Positions 6,399 through 12,443 of a stretch of 19,728 nt of DNA are shown here, in pieces. Both the position numbers and the translations under genes were made by a program. Position 1 is the stretch's first letter, and every line of letters begins with the position of its first letter. Where the stretch lies: NCBI GenBank assembly GCA_938022295.1, contig CALIDR010000038.1, forward strand, positions 1 through 19,728. The letters run 5' to 3'. The notes below the pieces were generated by a model. It ran no database searches. It saw only the letters and a list, made by a program, of their open reading frames with translations, and was not told where the DNA came from. The stretch is from an uncultured Burkholderiaceae bacterium (GTDB lineage Bacteria; Pseudomonadota; Gammaproteobacteria; Burkholderiales; Burkholderiaceae_C).

Positions 6399-7514
6399 GT
6401 GGAAGCGAGCGACGTCGCCGGGCTCACGCGCACCGTCTTGTGGGCCGGCTTCGCGGTGTCGGCGGCCTTCGGCCTGATCGCGCAGCGCACGCACTTCTGC
6501 ACGATGGGCGCGGTGACCGACATCGTCAACGTCGGCGACTGGTCGCGCATGCGCATGTGGGCGCTGGCGATCGGCACGGCGACGATCGGCTTCAACGCCA
6601 TGGTCGCCCTCGGCTGGGTCGAGGCGCGCCACAGCATCTACGCCGGCGAGCGGCTGATCTGGCTGTCCAACGCGCTCGGCGGGCTCGCGTTCGGCTTCGG
6701 CATGGTGCTGGCGTCGGGCTGCGGCAGCAAGAACCTGGTGCGCGTGGGCGGCGGCAACCTGAAGGCGCTCGTCGTGCTGCTCGTGCTGGGCTTCAGCGCC
6801 TACGTCACGATGCGCGGCGTGGCCGCGGTGTGGCGCGTCGACACCGTCGACCGGGTCGCGCTCGAACTGCCCGGCGGGCAGGACCTGCCCTCGCTCCTCG
6901 CCGCCGCGGCCGGCGTGCCGGTGCCGACGATGGCCGGCGCGCTGGGGCTGGGCATCGGCGGTGCGCTCGTCGCCTGGGCGCTGATGCGCGCCGAAGGGCG
7001 TTCGCGCGACGTGCTGGCCGGCGGCTTCGGCATCGGCGCCGTCGTCGTCGGGGCGTGGTGGGTCTCGGGGCGGCTCGGCTTCGTGCCCGAACACCCCGAC
7101 ACGCTCGAGCCCACGTTCCTCGCCACCAGCTCGCGCTCGATGGAGGGGCTGACCTTCGTCGCGCCGATCGGCTACGCGCTCGACTGGCTGATGTACTACA
7201 GCGACGCGAGCAAGCGGCTGACGCTCGGCGTCGTGTCGGTGGCCGGCGTGATCGTCGGCTCGGCGGCGGGCGCGCTGGCCAGCCGCAGCTTCCACTGGGA
7301 GGGCTTCGGCAGCGTCGAGGACCTCGGCAACCATCTCGTCGGCGCCGTGCTGATGGGCGTGGGCGGTGTCACCGCGTTCGGCTGCACGGTGGGCCAGGGA
7401 CTGAGCGGCGTGTCGACGCTGGCGGTGGGCAGCTTCATCGCGCTGGCCGGCATCGTCGGCGGCGCGGTGCTCGGCGTGCGCTATCAGGTGTGGCGCCTCG
7501 AGCGCAGCGTCTGA
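6399..7514 (+). CDS. YeeE/YedE-family (TsuA-like) thiosulfate/sulfur transporter
   Basis: This is a 371-residue inner-membrane protein made mostly of hydrophobic helices. It shows the three conserved cysteine sites of the YeeE family: RTHFCTMGA (C34), ASGCGSKN (C108) and AFGCTVGQG (C329). In characterised YeeE proteins these cysteines relay thiosulfate through the membrane; the same role is inferred here. The usual partner, a TusA-like small sulfurtransferase, is not next to it. The start is GTG at 6399, which gives the short hydrophilic N-terminus usual for the family; no ribosome site is visible, but a TAGAAT lies immediately upstream, so the mRNA may be leaderless. It is 49 bases after cpoB and 10 bases before tcdA, and may be co-transcribed with tcdA. 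Other sulfur or selenium anions cannot be excluded as substrate. Confidence 0.85.
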   Translation: MEASDVAGLTRTVLWAGFAVSAAFGLIAQRTHFCTMGAVTDIVNVGDWSRMRMWALAIGTATIGFNAMVALGWVEARHSIYAGERLIWLSNALGGLAFGFGMVLASGCGSKNLVRVGGGNLKALVVLLVLGFSAYVTMRGVAAVWRVDTVDRVALELPGGQDLPSLLAAAAGVPVPTMAGALGLGIGGALVAWALMRAEGRSRDVLAGGFGIGAVVVGAWWVSGRLGFVPEHPDTLEPTFLATSSRSMEGLTFVAPIGYALDWLMYYSDASKRLTLGVVSVAGVIVGSAAGALASRSFHWEGFGSVEDLGNHLVGAVLMGVGGVTAFGCTVGQGLSGVSTLAVGSFIALAGIVGGAVLGVRYQVWRLERSV

Positions 7515-7524
7515 TCCGCCGCCG

Positions 7525-8313
7525 ATGCGCACCGCCGCCTGGTTCGACGCCGACCTCGAGCGCCGCTTCGGCGGCCTGCGCCGCCTGCACGGCGACGACG
7601 GCTACGCGCGGCTGCGGCGCGCGCGCATGGCGGTGGTCGGCGTCGGCGGCGTGGGCTCGTGGACGGCCGAGGCGCTGGCGCGCTGCGGCGTGGCCGAGCT
7701 GACGCTGATCGACCTCGACCACGTCGCCGAGTCGAACATCCACCGCCAGGTGCAGGCGCTCGGCGCCACCGTCGGCCAGGCCAAGGTGCAGGCGCTGCGC
7801 GAGCGCGTGGCCGACATCCACCCCGGCTGCGTCGTGCACGCCGTGGAGGAGTTCGTCGAGCCCGGCAACTGGCCTGCGCAGCTGCGCCACCCGGTCGACG
7901 TCGTCGTCGACGCGTGCGACCAGGTCGCGGCCAAGCTGACGCTGGCGGCGTGGGCGATCGAGACCGGCGCGCCGTTCGTCGCCGTCGGTGCCGCGGGCGG
8001 CAAGGCGCAGCCGCAGGCGGTGGCGGTGGACGACCTGGCCCACGTCACGCACGACCCGCTGCTCGCGTCGCTGCGCCAGCGCCTGCGCCGCCAGGGCGCG
8101 CCCCGCGGCGGGCTGCCGATGGGGCTGCGCTGCGTCTACTCGAAGGAGGCGGTGCGCCGCCCCGACGGCAGCTGCGAAGTCGAAGGCAGCCTGAACTGCC
8201 ACGGCTACGGCTCGAGCGTGACGGTGACGGCCACCTTCGGCATGGTGGCCGCGGCCGAGGCGTTGCGCCAGCTGCTGGCCGCGGTGCCGTGGCGCCCCGG
8301 CGCCCGTCTATAA
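7525..8313 (+). CDS. tcdA: tRNA threonylcarbamoyladenosine dehydratase TcdA (CsdL/YgdL)
   Basis: TcdA is an E1-like, ATP-dependent enzyme that cyclises t6A at position 37 of tRNAs reading ANN codons, giving ct6A. The 262-residue product has the ThiF/MoeB nucleotide fold near the N-terminus (VVGVGGVGSWTAEAL, with GVGGVGS at 39-45). It also has the adenylation-site LTLIDLDHVAESNIHRQ and the family-specific MGLRCVYSKE and GSLNCHGYGSSVTVTATFG. The start at 7525 gives the normal length; no strong ribosome site is visible, and it is 10 bases after the transporter stop, which suggests coupling. The gene's stop codon overlaps the -10 box of the lysine tRNA promoter. Lysine tRNAs are among the expected substrates, so the adjacency is functionally sensible. 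Confidence 0.93.
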   Translation: MRTAAWFDADLERRFGGLRRLHGDDGYARLRRARMAVVGVGGVGSWTAEALARCGVAELTLIDLDHVAESNIHRQVQALGATVGQAKVQALRERVADIHPGCVVHAVEEFVEPGNWPAQLRHPVDVVVDACDQVAAKLTLAAWAIETGAPFVAVGAAGGKAQPQAVAVDDLAHVTHDPLLASLRQRLRRQGAPRGGLPMGLRCVYSKEAVRRPDGSCEVEGSLNCHGYGSSVTVTATFGMVAAAEALRQLLAAVPWRPGARL

Positions 8314-8314
8314 T
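8309..8314 (+). promoter_or_regulatory. -10 box of the lysine tRNA pair, overlapping the tcdA stop codon
   Basis: A perfect TATAAT lies 18 bases before the first tRNA and includes the TAA stop codon of tcdA (8311-8313). The -35 region in the 3' end of tcdA is poor, as is common for strong -10 elements in GC-rich genomes. Confidence 0.6.
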
Positions 8315-8332
8315 CCAGCGCTCTGCCAACGG

Positions 8333-8408
8333 GGGTCGTTAGCTCAGTCGGTAGAGCAGCGGACTTTTAATCCGTTGGTCGCAGGTTCGAATCCTGCACG
8401 ACCCACCA
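8333..8408 (+). tRNA. tRNA-Lys (anticodon TTT)
   Basis: A complete 76-base cloverleaf can be drawn. The acceptor stem GGGTCGT/ACGACCC is perfect and the D arm is GCTC/GAGC. The anticodon stem GCGGA/TCCGT has one G-U pair, with the loop CTTTTAA and anticodon TTT at 8366-8368. The T arm is GCAGG/CCTGC with loop TTCGAAT. The CCA tail is encoded. A37 is present, the site of t6A/ct6A, and U34 is a substrate position of MnmH-type enzymes. Confidence 0.98.
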
Positions 8409-8444
8409 CCACACGCGGGCGGGCAGGACAGGCCGGAAGGCCAC

Positions 8445-8520
8445 GGGCTCTTAGCTCAGCTGGTAGAGCAGCGGACTCTTAATCCGTTGGTCGTAGGTTC
8501 GAATCCTACAGGGCCCACCA
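8445..8520 (+). tRNA. tRNA-Lys (anticodon CTT)
   Basis: This second 76-base cloverleaf lies 36 bases after the first tRNA and is about 87% identical to it. The acceptor stem is GGGCTCT/AGGGCCC with one G-U pair, the anticodon loop is CTCTTAA with anticodon CTT at 8478-8480, and CCA is encoded. The two genes look like a tandem duplication whose copies diverged to read AAA and AAG; they share one promoter and one terminator. Confidence 0.98.
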
Positions 8521-8533
8521 GAGAACACACCCG

Positions 8534-8565
8534 AACGGCTCACGCAGCGATGCGTGGGCCGTTTT
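8534..8565 (+). terminator. Intrinsic terminator of the lysine tRNA operon
   Basis: A 13-base-pair stem (8534-8546 with 8551-8563, one G-U pair) closes on a GCGA tetraloop. A TTTT run at 8562-8565 begins within the stem. It starts 13 bases after the second tRNA and is the clearest intrinsic terminator in the window. Confidence 0.9.
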
Positions 8566-8695
8566 GCTTGGTGATGCCTGGCAGAGAGACGGCTGCGCCC
8601 GCCTCGCCGGTTGGCCGGCGCGCAAGCGCCGCCGTGACACCCCGGACGACCCCGCGCGACGACGGGACCCACAGTGGCGATGACGTCGAGTGGCC

Positions 8696-8717
8696 CAGCA
8701 GTTCTGTATTTCTGCTG
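8696..8717. promoter_or_regulatory. Inverted repeat ahead of the antitoxin gene, candidate operator
   Basis: CAGCAG (8696-8701) and CTGCTG (8712-8717) form perfect 6-base arms around ten AT-rich bases, 11 bases before the antitoxin ATG. AbrB/VapB-type antitoxins usually repress their own operon by binding such repeats, so this is the natural candidate site. Binding is not shown by the sequence alone. Confidence 0.4.
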
Positions 8718-8728
8718 AGCTGAAATGC

Positions 8729-9115
8729 ATGGAAGCCACCGTGACCATCAACAGCCGGGGCGTCGTGACGCTGCCTGCCAAGCTGCGGCAGGCGCTGGGC
8801 CTGAAGCCCGACGACCAGCTGATCGCCGAGACGACGCCGGGGGATCTGCTGCTGCACCCTGCGGTGACGCCGCCGCTGGAAATCCACACCGCCGAACGTG
8901 AGCGCGGGTTCGACGAGGCCGCACTGGCCGAGGTGTTGGCGGTGCGTGCGGCCCGCGGCAGCGGCGAGCCGGCGCGCCCGCGAGGCCCGCCGCTGAGCGC
9001 CGGCGGTGGCGGCCGGGAGCGGGTCGCGCGGGGATGCGCGGCTTTCTCGACGCCAACATCCTCTTCTCGGCAGCGAAAAGCGACGGTGCCGTCCGGCAGT
9101 TGCTGCACTTGCTGA
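8729..9115 (+). CDS. AbrB/MazE/SpoVT-type antitoxin, with abnormal C-terminal extension
   Basis: The N-terminal 48 or so residues form a swapped-hairpin AbrB DNA-binding domain, seen in TVTINSRGVVTLPAKLRQAL followed by GLKPDDQLIAE. Such proteins neutralise the paired toxin and repress their own promoter. A region of about 35 residues after it (EIHTAERERGFDEAALAEVL) fits the toxin-binding tail. I expected an end near residue 80-90, but this frame stays open to 9115. That gives 128 residues, the last part Arg/Gly/Pro-rich and overlapping the PIN gene by 82 bases in another frame. A TGA at 8994-8996 in the next frame would give an 80-90-residue protein, so a one-base frameshift or a sequencing error is possible. 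The ATG at 8729 was chosen because homology starts there; no ribosome site is clear. Confidence 0.75.
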   Translation: MEATVTINSRGVVTLPAKLRQALGLKPDDQLIAETTPGDLLLHPAVTPPLEIHTAERERGFDEAALAEVLAVRAARGSGEPARPRGPPLSAGGGGRERVARGCAAFSTPTSSSRQRKATVPSGSCCTC

Positions 9116-9447
9116 CAGCGCACGCACACCGCTGCTGTGCCGATGCGTTCGTCGTGGCCGAGGCCCGGCGAAATCTGGTCGCCAAGGGTCCGCAGGCGCT
9201 CGCCGTGCTGAAGGCACTGTTGCCGAACCTGCACGCGGCGCCCGCGTCGCCTGCCGGGGCATCGACGGCTGTCGCCGACTGGCTGCCCGAGAAGGACCGG
9301 CCGGTGCTGGCAGCTGCCATCCGGCTCGGCTGCGACGTGCTCGTCACGGGCGACCGGACGCGCTTCGGCAGCGGTTACGGCAGAACCTTCGGCGGCGTCA
9401 CGATCCATTCCCCGCGCTCGCTGGCGGAGTGGCTGCTTCCGGGCTGA
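9034..9447 (+). CDS. PIN-domain toxin (VapC-like ribonuclease)
   Basis: This 137-residue PIN-domain protein carries the acidic residues of the metal-dependent nuclease site: D6 in FLDANILF, E43 in VVAEARRNL, D88 in EKDRPVLAAA and D107 in LVTGDRTRFG. VapC-type PIN toxins cleave RNA, often tRNA or rRNA, when released from the antitoxin; the target here is unknown. The start at 9034 places the first catalytic Asp at the usual position. It overlaps the upstream antitoxin frame by 82 bases, which is more than normal for such pairs. The module sits directly after the tRNA-Lys terminator and converges with the SGNH hydrolase gene 25 bases away. The catalytic residues look intact, so the toxin should be active if expressed. 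Confidence 0.82.
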   Translation: MRGFLDANILFSAAKSDGAVRQLLHLLTAHAHRCCADAFVVAEARRNLVAKGPQALAVLKALLPNLHAAPASPAGASTAVADWLPEKDRPVLAAAIRLGCDVLVTGDRTRFGSGYGRTFGGVTIHSPRSLAEWLLPG

Positions 9448-9472
9448 CCCCGGACACGCGCCTTCCGCGGCG

Positions 9473-10210
9473 TCATCGATCGCCCGCCCGCGCCGCCGCC
9501 AGCCGCTCGGCGATACCGGGCTGCGCGAGCAGCGTGCGGTACCACTCGCGGTAGCCGGCGTCGCTCGGGTGCAGGCCGTCGCGGGCGTTCAGTTCGGGGT
9601 GTTGCACGAAGGGGTCGTCGCCGCGCTCGCGGAACAGGTCGACGTAGACCAGGCCGTGGCGCTGCGCCGCCTCGCGCACCAGGGTGTGCAGCACGCGGGC
9701 GCGGCGCGTCATCTCCCACGACAGCGGCGGCAGGAAGAAGGGCGCGTTGCCCACGTTGCCCGCCGGCATCAGCACGACGACCTCGGCGCGCTCGCGGGCG
9801 AGCACCGCGGTGCGCTCGATGTCGGCGCGCAGCGCTTCGGGCGCGCGCAGGCGGATCACGTCGTTGCCGCCGGCGAGCACGAGCACGATGTCGAAGCGTC
9901 CGCCGCGCGCGAGCTGCTCGGCCGCGCCGGCGAAGGTGGCACCGTCGCGCGCGCGGTTCTCGATCCACAGCCGCGGATGGTCGCGCGCCAGCAGCCCGGC
10001 CAGGCTCGCCTGCGGCGCGCTGGCGCCGGTGCCGACGCCGGTGCTGTCGCCCACGATCAGCAGCCGCAGCGTGGTGTCGGCCGGCGTGTGCTGCAGCGGC
10101 GTGCTCTGGCGCGCCAGCTCGCGCGCCTCGCCGATGCGCCACGCGGTGCAGCCGGCCGCGCCGAGCAGCGTGCCGGCCACGACCACGGCCAGGAGCAGGG
10201 TCAGGCGCAT
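9473..10210 (-). CDS. SGNH/GDSL-family hydrolase, probable lipoprotein
   Basis: This 245-residue esterase/lipase-like protein of the SGNH fold has the nucleophile block LIVGDSTGVG (Ser at 56), a block II glycine in RDGAT, block III AGGND (N116) and block V DGLHPSDAGY (D211, H214). The catalytic triad is therefore complete. The N-terminus (MRLTLLLAVVVAGTLLGAAGC) is a hydrophobic leader ending in a cysteine at 21. That reads as a lipoprotein signal, though the lipobox is not ideal; a membrane anchor is the alternative. Export and ester hydrolysis are inferred and the substrate is unknown. It is 24 bases after the cupin gene on the same strand, so they may be co-transcribed. Confidence 0.85.
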   Translation of the reverse strand: MRLTLLLAVVVAGTLLGAAGCTAWRIGEARELARQSTPLQHTPADTTLRLLIVGDSTGVGTGASAPQASLAGLLARDHPRLWIENRARDGATFAGAAEQLARGGRFDIVLVLAGGNDVIRLRAPEALRADIERTAVLARERAEVVVLMPAGNVGNAPFFLPPLSWEMTRRARVLHTLVREAAQRHGLVYVDLFRERGDDPFVQHPELNARDGLHPSDAGYREWYRTLLAQPGIAERLAAARAGDR

Positions 10211-10234
10211 CGGGCCGCGCGCAGGCAGGCGGTG

Positions 10235-10921
10235 CTACGGCGCCGCGGGCGGCGCGAGCAGCTCGGCACCGAGGTGGCCGACCTTCACGTAGATCAGCGC
10301 CCCCTCGGGCCCGGTGAAGGGCGTGTGCCGGCTCCGGCGCGGGCTGCGCAGCCAGCTGCCGGCCGCGTAGGCGCCGCCCTCGTCGCGGAACACGCCTTCG
10401 AGCACGAGGATCTCCTCGCCGCCGGGGTGGGCGTGCGTCTGGAACCGCGTCTCGGGCGCCCAGCGCACGAGCGCGGTGTCGATGCCCTCGTGGCTGTGCA
10501 GCGGCAGCACCGCCAGGCCGGGCACCAGCCCCGGGCGCCACGTCGCGCGCCGGGTGTCGATGCGCACCGGCCCGGCGTCGCCGGCGGCGAACTGCCAGAG
10601 CTTGACGAACAGCACGCAACCCTCGCGCGAGAACGGCGCGTGCGCGGTGCCCGGCGGGTTGCGCAGGTAGGTGCCCGCGGAGTGCTCGCCGGCCTCGTCG
10701 CAGAAGGTGCCTTCGAGCACCAGGATCTCCTCGCCGCCGCCGTGCACGTGGCGCGCGAACCGCGAGCCGGGCGCGTAGCGCACGATGCTGGTCGCGCGCG
10801 CCACCTCGCCGCCCACGCGGTCGAGCATGCGGCGCTGCACGCCCGGCAGCGGCGAGTCCACCCACCGGGCGTCGGCGGCGTGCAGGACCACGCGGCGCGA
10901 GAAGTCGTCGTTCAGGTTCAT
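10235..10921 (-). CDS. Two-domain ChrR-like cupin protein
   Basis: This 228-residue protein has two cupin domains in tandem, each with intact metal-ligand motifs: HVHGGGEEILVLEG with a later H in AHAPF, then HAHPGGEEILVLEG with a later H in RHTPF. The halves are clearly duplicated. They resemble the C-terminal cupin of ChrR anti-sigma factors, but the N-terminal zinc-binding anti-sigma domain is absent and no sigma factor gene is adjacent. A metal-binding sensor or small enzyme role is possible; I cannot assign one. The ATG at 10921 gives MNLNDDFSRRVVLH, which fits; a GTG at 10996 is in frame but adds an arginine-rich stretch. A CACAAT -10-like hexamer lies at 11005-11010 on this strand. Confidence 0.82.
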   Translation of the reverse strand: MNLNDDFSRRVVLHAADARWVDSPLPGVQRRMLDRVGGEVARATSIVRYAPGSRFARHVHGGGEEILVLEGTFCDEAGEHSAGTYLRNPPGTAHAPFSREGCVLFVKLWQFAAGDAGPVRIDTRRATWRPGLVPGLAVLPLHSHEGIDTALVRWAPETRFQTHAHPGGEEILVLEGVFRDEGGAYAAGSWLRSPRRSRHTPFTGPEGALIYVKVGHLGAELLAPPAAP

Positions 10922-11027
10922 GCGCGAGGGCGGCAGGGCGCGCCGTTGGCGGGCGACGTGCGAGCCGCCGTCGCACCGGTCGGCGAAAAGTCGCACCGCC
11001 CGGCATTGTGCGGTCTTGGGGCCGGCG

Positions 11028-12194
11028 TCACCTGCCGCCGGGCTTGGCCGGGCGCATCGCCCAGACGGTCACGACGCCGCCGCGGTCGCCGGTGACGTAG
11101 AAGACCACGCCGTTGAGGCGGTCCCACGCCATCATGTAGTTCATGCCCACCGGCGCCATCTCGGCGCCCGGGATCCTGGTGTACGCGTTGGCTTCGGGGT
11201 CGTAGAGGTAGGTCGACGCCGAGCTCGCGCCGGTGCGCGGCGCGGCGCCCGGCACCGGGTCGTCGACGACGAGCACGAACACGTCCTGCGCGGCGTCGTA
11301 CGCCACCGGCACGATCGTGTAGGCGGGGCAGGTGTCGCCGCCGGGTTCGTGCTTCTCCCAGCGGCCGGGCGCGCCGATCAGCGCGCCGGGGCGGTAGGAC
11401 CAGACGGCGGTCGTCGGCTGGTAGTCGCCGAACACGTACGCGGCGCCGCGCCCCGGCGCCCAGACCATCGTGTGGTGGAGCTGGTGGTGCCCGGCGGCGG
11501 CGCGGCGCCACTCGCCGGCGGCGGCGTCGAGCTCCCAGATCGCGCCGCGGTAGGCGATGAGCGCCTGCCGCCGGTCGTCGTAGGCCGACGACCCGCCGAA
11601 GAACGACGGCGCCGGCTTGCCGTTGTTCCCGAACGGCCGCCAGCGCCTCGTCGACAGGTCGTACAGCCACGTCGGCTGCCGGCTCTGGCGCGCGAGGCCG
11701 GGCGGGACGGGGGTGTGCTCCGTCGTCGACATCACGACGAGCGCGTCGAGCCCGGGGTGGACCTCGATCGCGTCGTAGGTGTGCATCGCCCAGGGCTGTA
11801 CGGCGTCGCGTCCGGCGACGGGGCGGCCGTCGGCGTCGACGCGGTAGGTCTTCGGGTCGGCGGCCGGCTGGTGGGTTTCCCAGCGCCTGAGGGCGGGGCT
11901 GAATTCGTGCACGGCGTTGTCCCAGTCCTGGCCGTGGGTGTCGGAACCGAAGATCAGCAGCGAGCCGCGGCGCGGGTCGAACGCCATGCCCGCGTGGCCC
12001 TGGCGGCTCCAGTGGCCGGGCTTCTCCTCGTGGTAGCGGACCCAGCGGTTGGCGGGCAGGTTGCGCAGCTCGAGCAGGTTGTCCACCGCGGCGAGCGAAT
12101 CGTCGCCGCGCCGCGTCGTCCAGTACCACGCGCTGCCGCCGGCAGCCAGCGCGGCGGCCGATCCGATCACGAGGTGCCGGCGCGTCGCGGGCAT
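11028..12194 (-). CDS. Exported or anchored kelch/galactose-oxidase-like beta-propeller protein
   Basis: This 388-residue protein starts with MPATRRHLVIGSAAALAAGG, an Arg-Arg followed by a hydrophobic run. That suggests Tat-type export or an N-terminal membrane anchor. The rest is built of repeating strands with kelch-like Gly/Trp patterns, for example GSLLIFGSDTHGQDWDN, AYVFGDYQPTTAVWSY and WLYDLSTRRWRPFGNNG, ending near VVFYVTGDRGG. I do not recognise a catalytic site, and none of the galactose-oxidase copper ligands can be placed with confidence. The ATG at 12194 is preceded by a pyrimidine-rich stretch with no Shine-Dalgarno. It is divergent from mnmH and lies 106 bases upstream of the cupin gene on the same strand. 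Function unknown. Confidence 0.75.
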   Translation of the reverse strand: MPATRRHLVIGSAAALAAGGSAWYWTTRRGDDSLAAVDNLLELRNLPANRWVRYHEEKPGHWSRQGHAGMAFDPRRGSLLIFGSDTHGQDWDNAVHEFSPALRRWETHQPAADPKTYRVDADGRPVAGRDAVQPWAMHTYDAIEVHPGLDALVVMSTTEHTPVPPGLARQSRQPTWLYDLSTRRWRPFGNNGKPAPSFFGGSSAYDDRRQALIAYRGAIWELDAAAGEWRRAAAGHHQLHHTMVWAPGRGAAYVFGDYQPTTAVWSYRPGALIGAPGRWEKHEPGGDTCPAYTIVPVAYDAAQDVFVLVVDDPVPGAAPRTGASSASTYLYDPEANAYTRIPGAEMAPVGMNYMMAWDRLNGVVFYVTGDRGGVVTVWAMRPAKPGGR

Positions 12195-12325
12195 GGGGGA
12201 AAGAGAGGAGACGACTTCGAAACGATGCCACCAAGGGCCGGCGGTGGGGCGGGGACGGGCGTGCGCGTCGGCGGACGAGCCCCGGCAAGGCGGCGCAGGC
12301 GCGAACGGTGAGCGCGGGGATTGGC

Positions 12326-12331
12326 GAGAAT
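12326..12331 (+). promoter_or_regulatory. Candidate -10 element for mnmH
   Basis: GAGAAT lies 112 bases before the mnmH ATG in the 249-base gap shared with the divergent kelch gene. No convincing -35 box is visible. A perfect 16-base palindrome (12359-12374) sits between it and the start codon. Confidence 0.3.
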
Positions 12332-12443
12332 CGCCGCCGAGGGCGCGACGGCCGCGCGCCTGCGGCGCCGCAGGTCGGGTCGAGCGCCGGCAAGGGTGCT
12401 CGTGACGCGACGGCCGAGCCCCCGGCTGCACCCTCGTCCCGCC

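Noticed and set aside
8521..9447. Genomic island inserted at the tRNA-Lys genes
   Set aside because: I see no integrase and no repeat of the tRNA 3' end downstream; the toxin-antitoxin pair alone is not enough.
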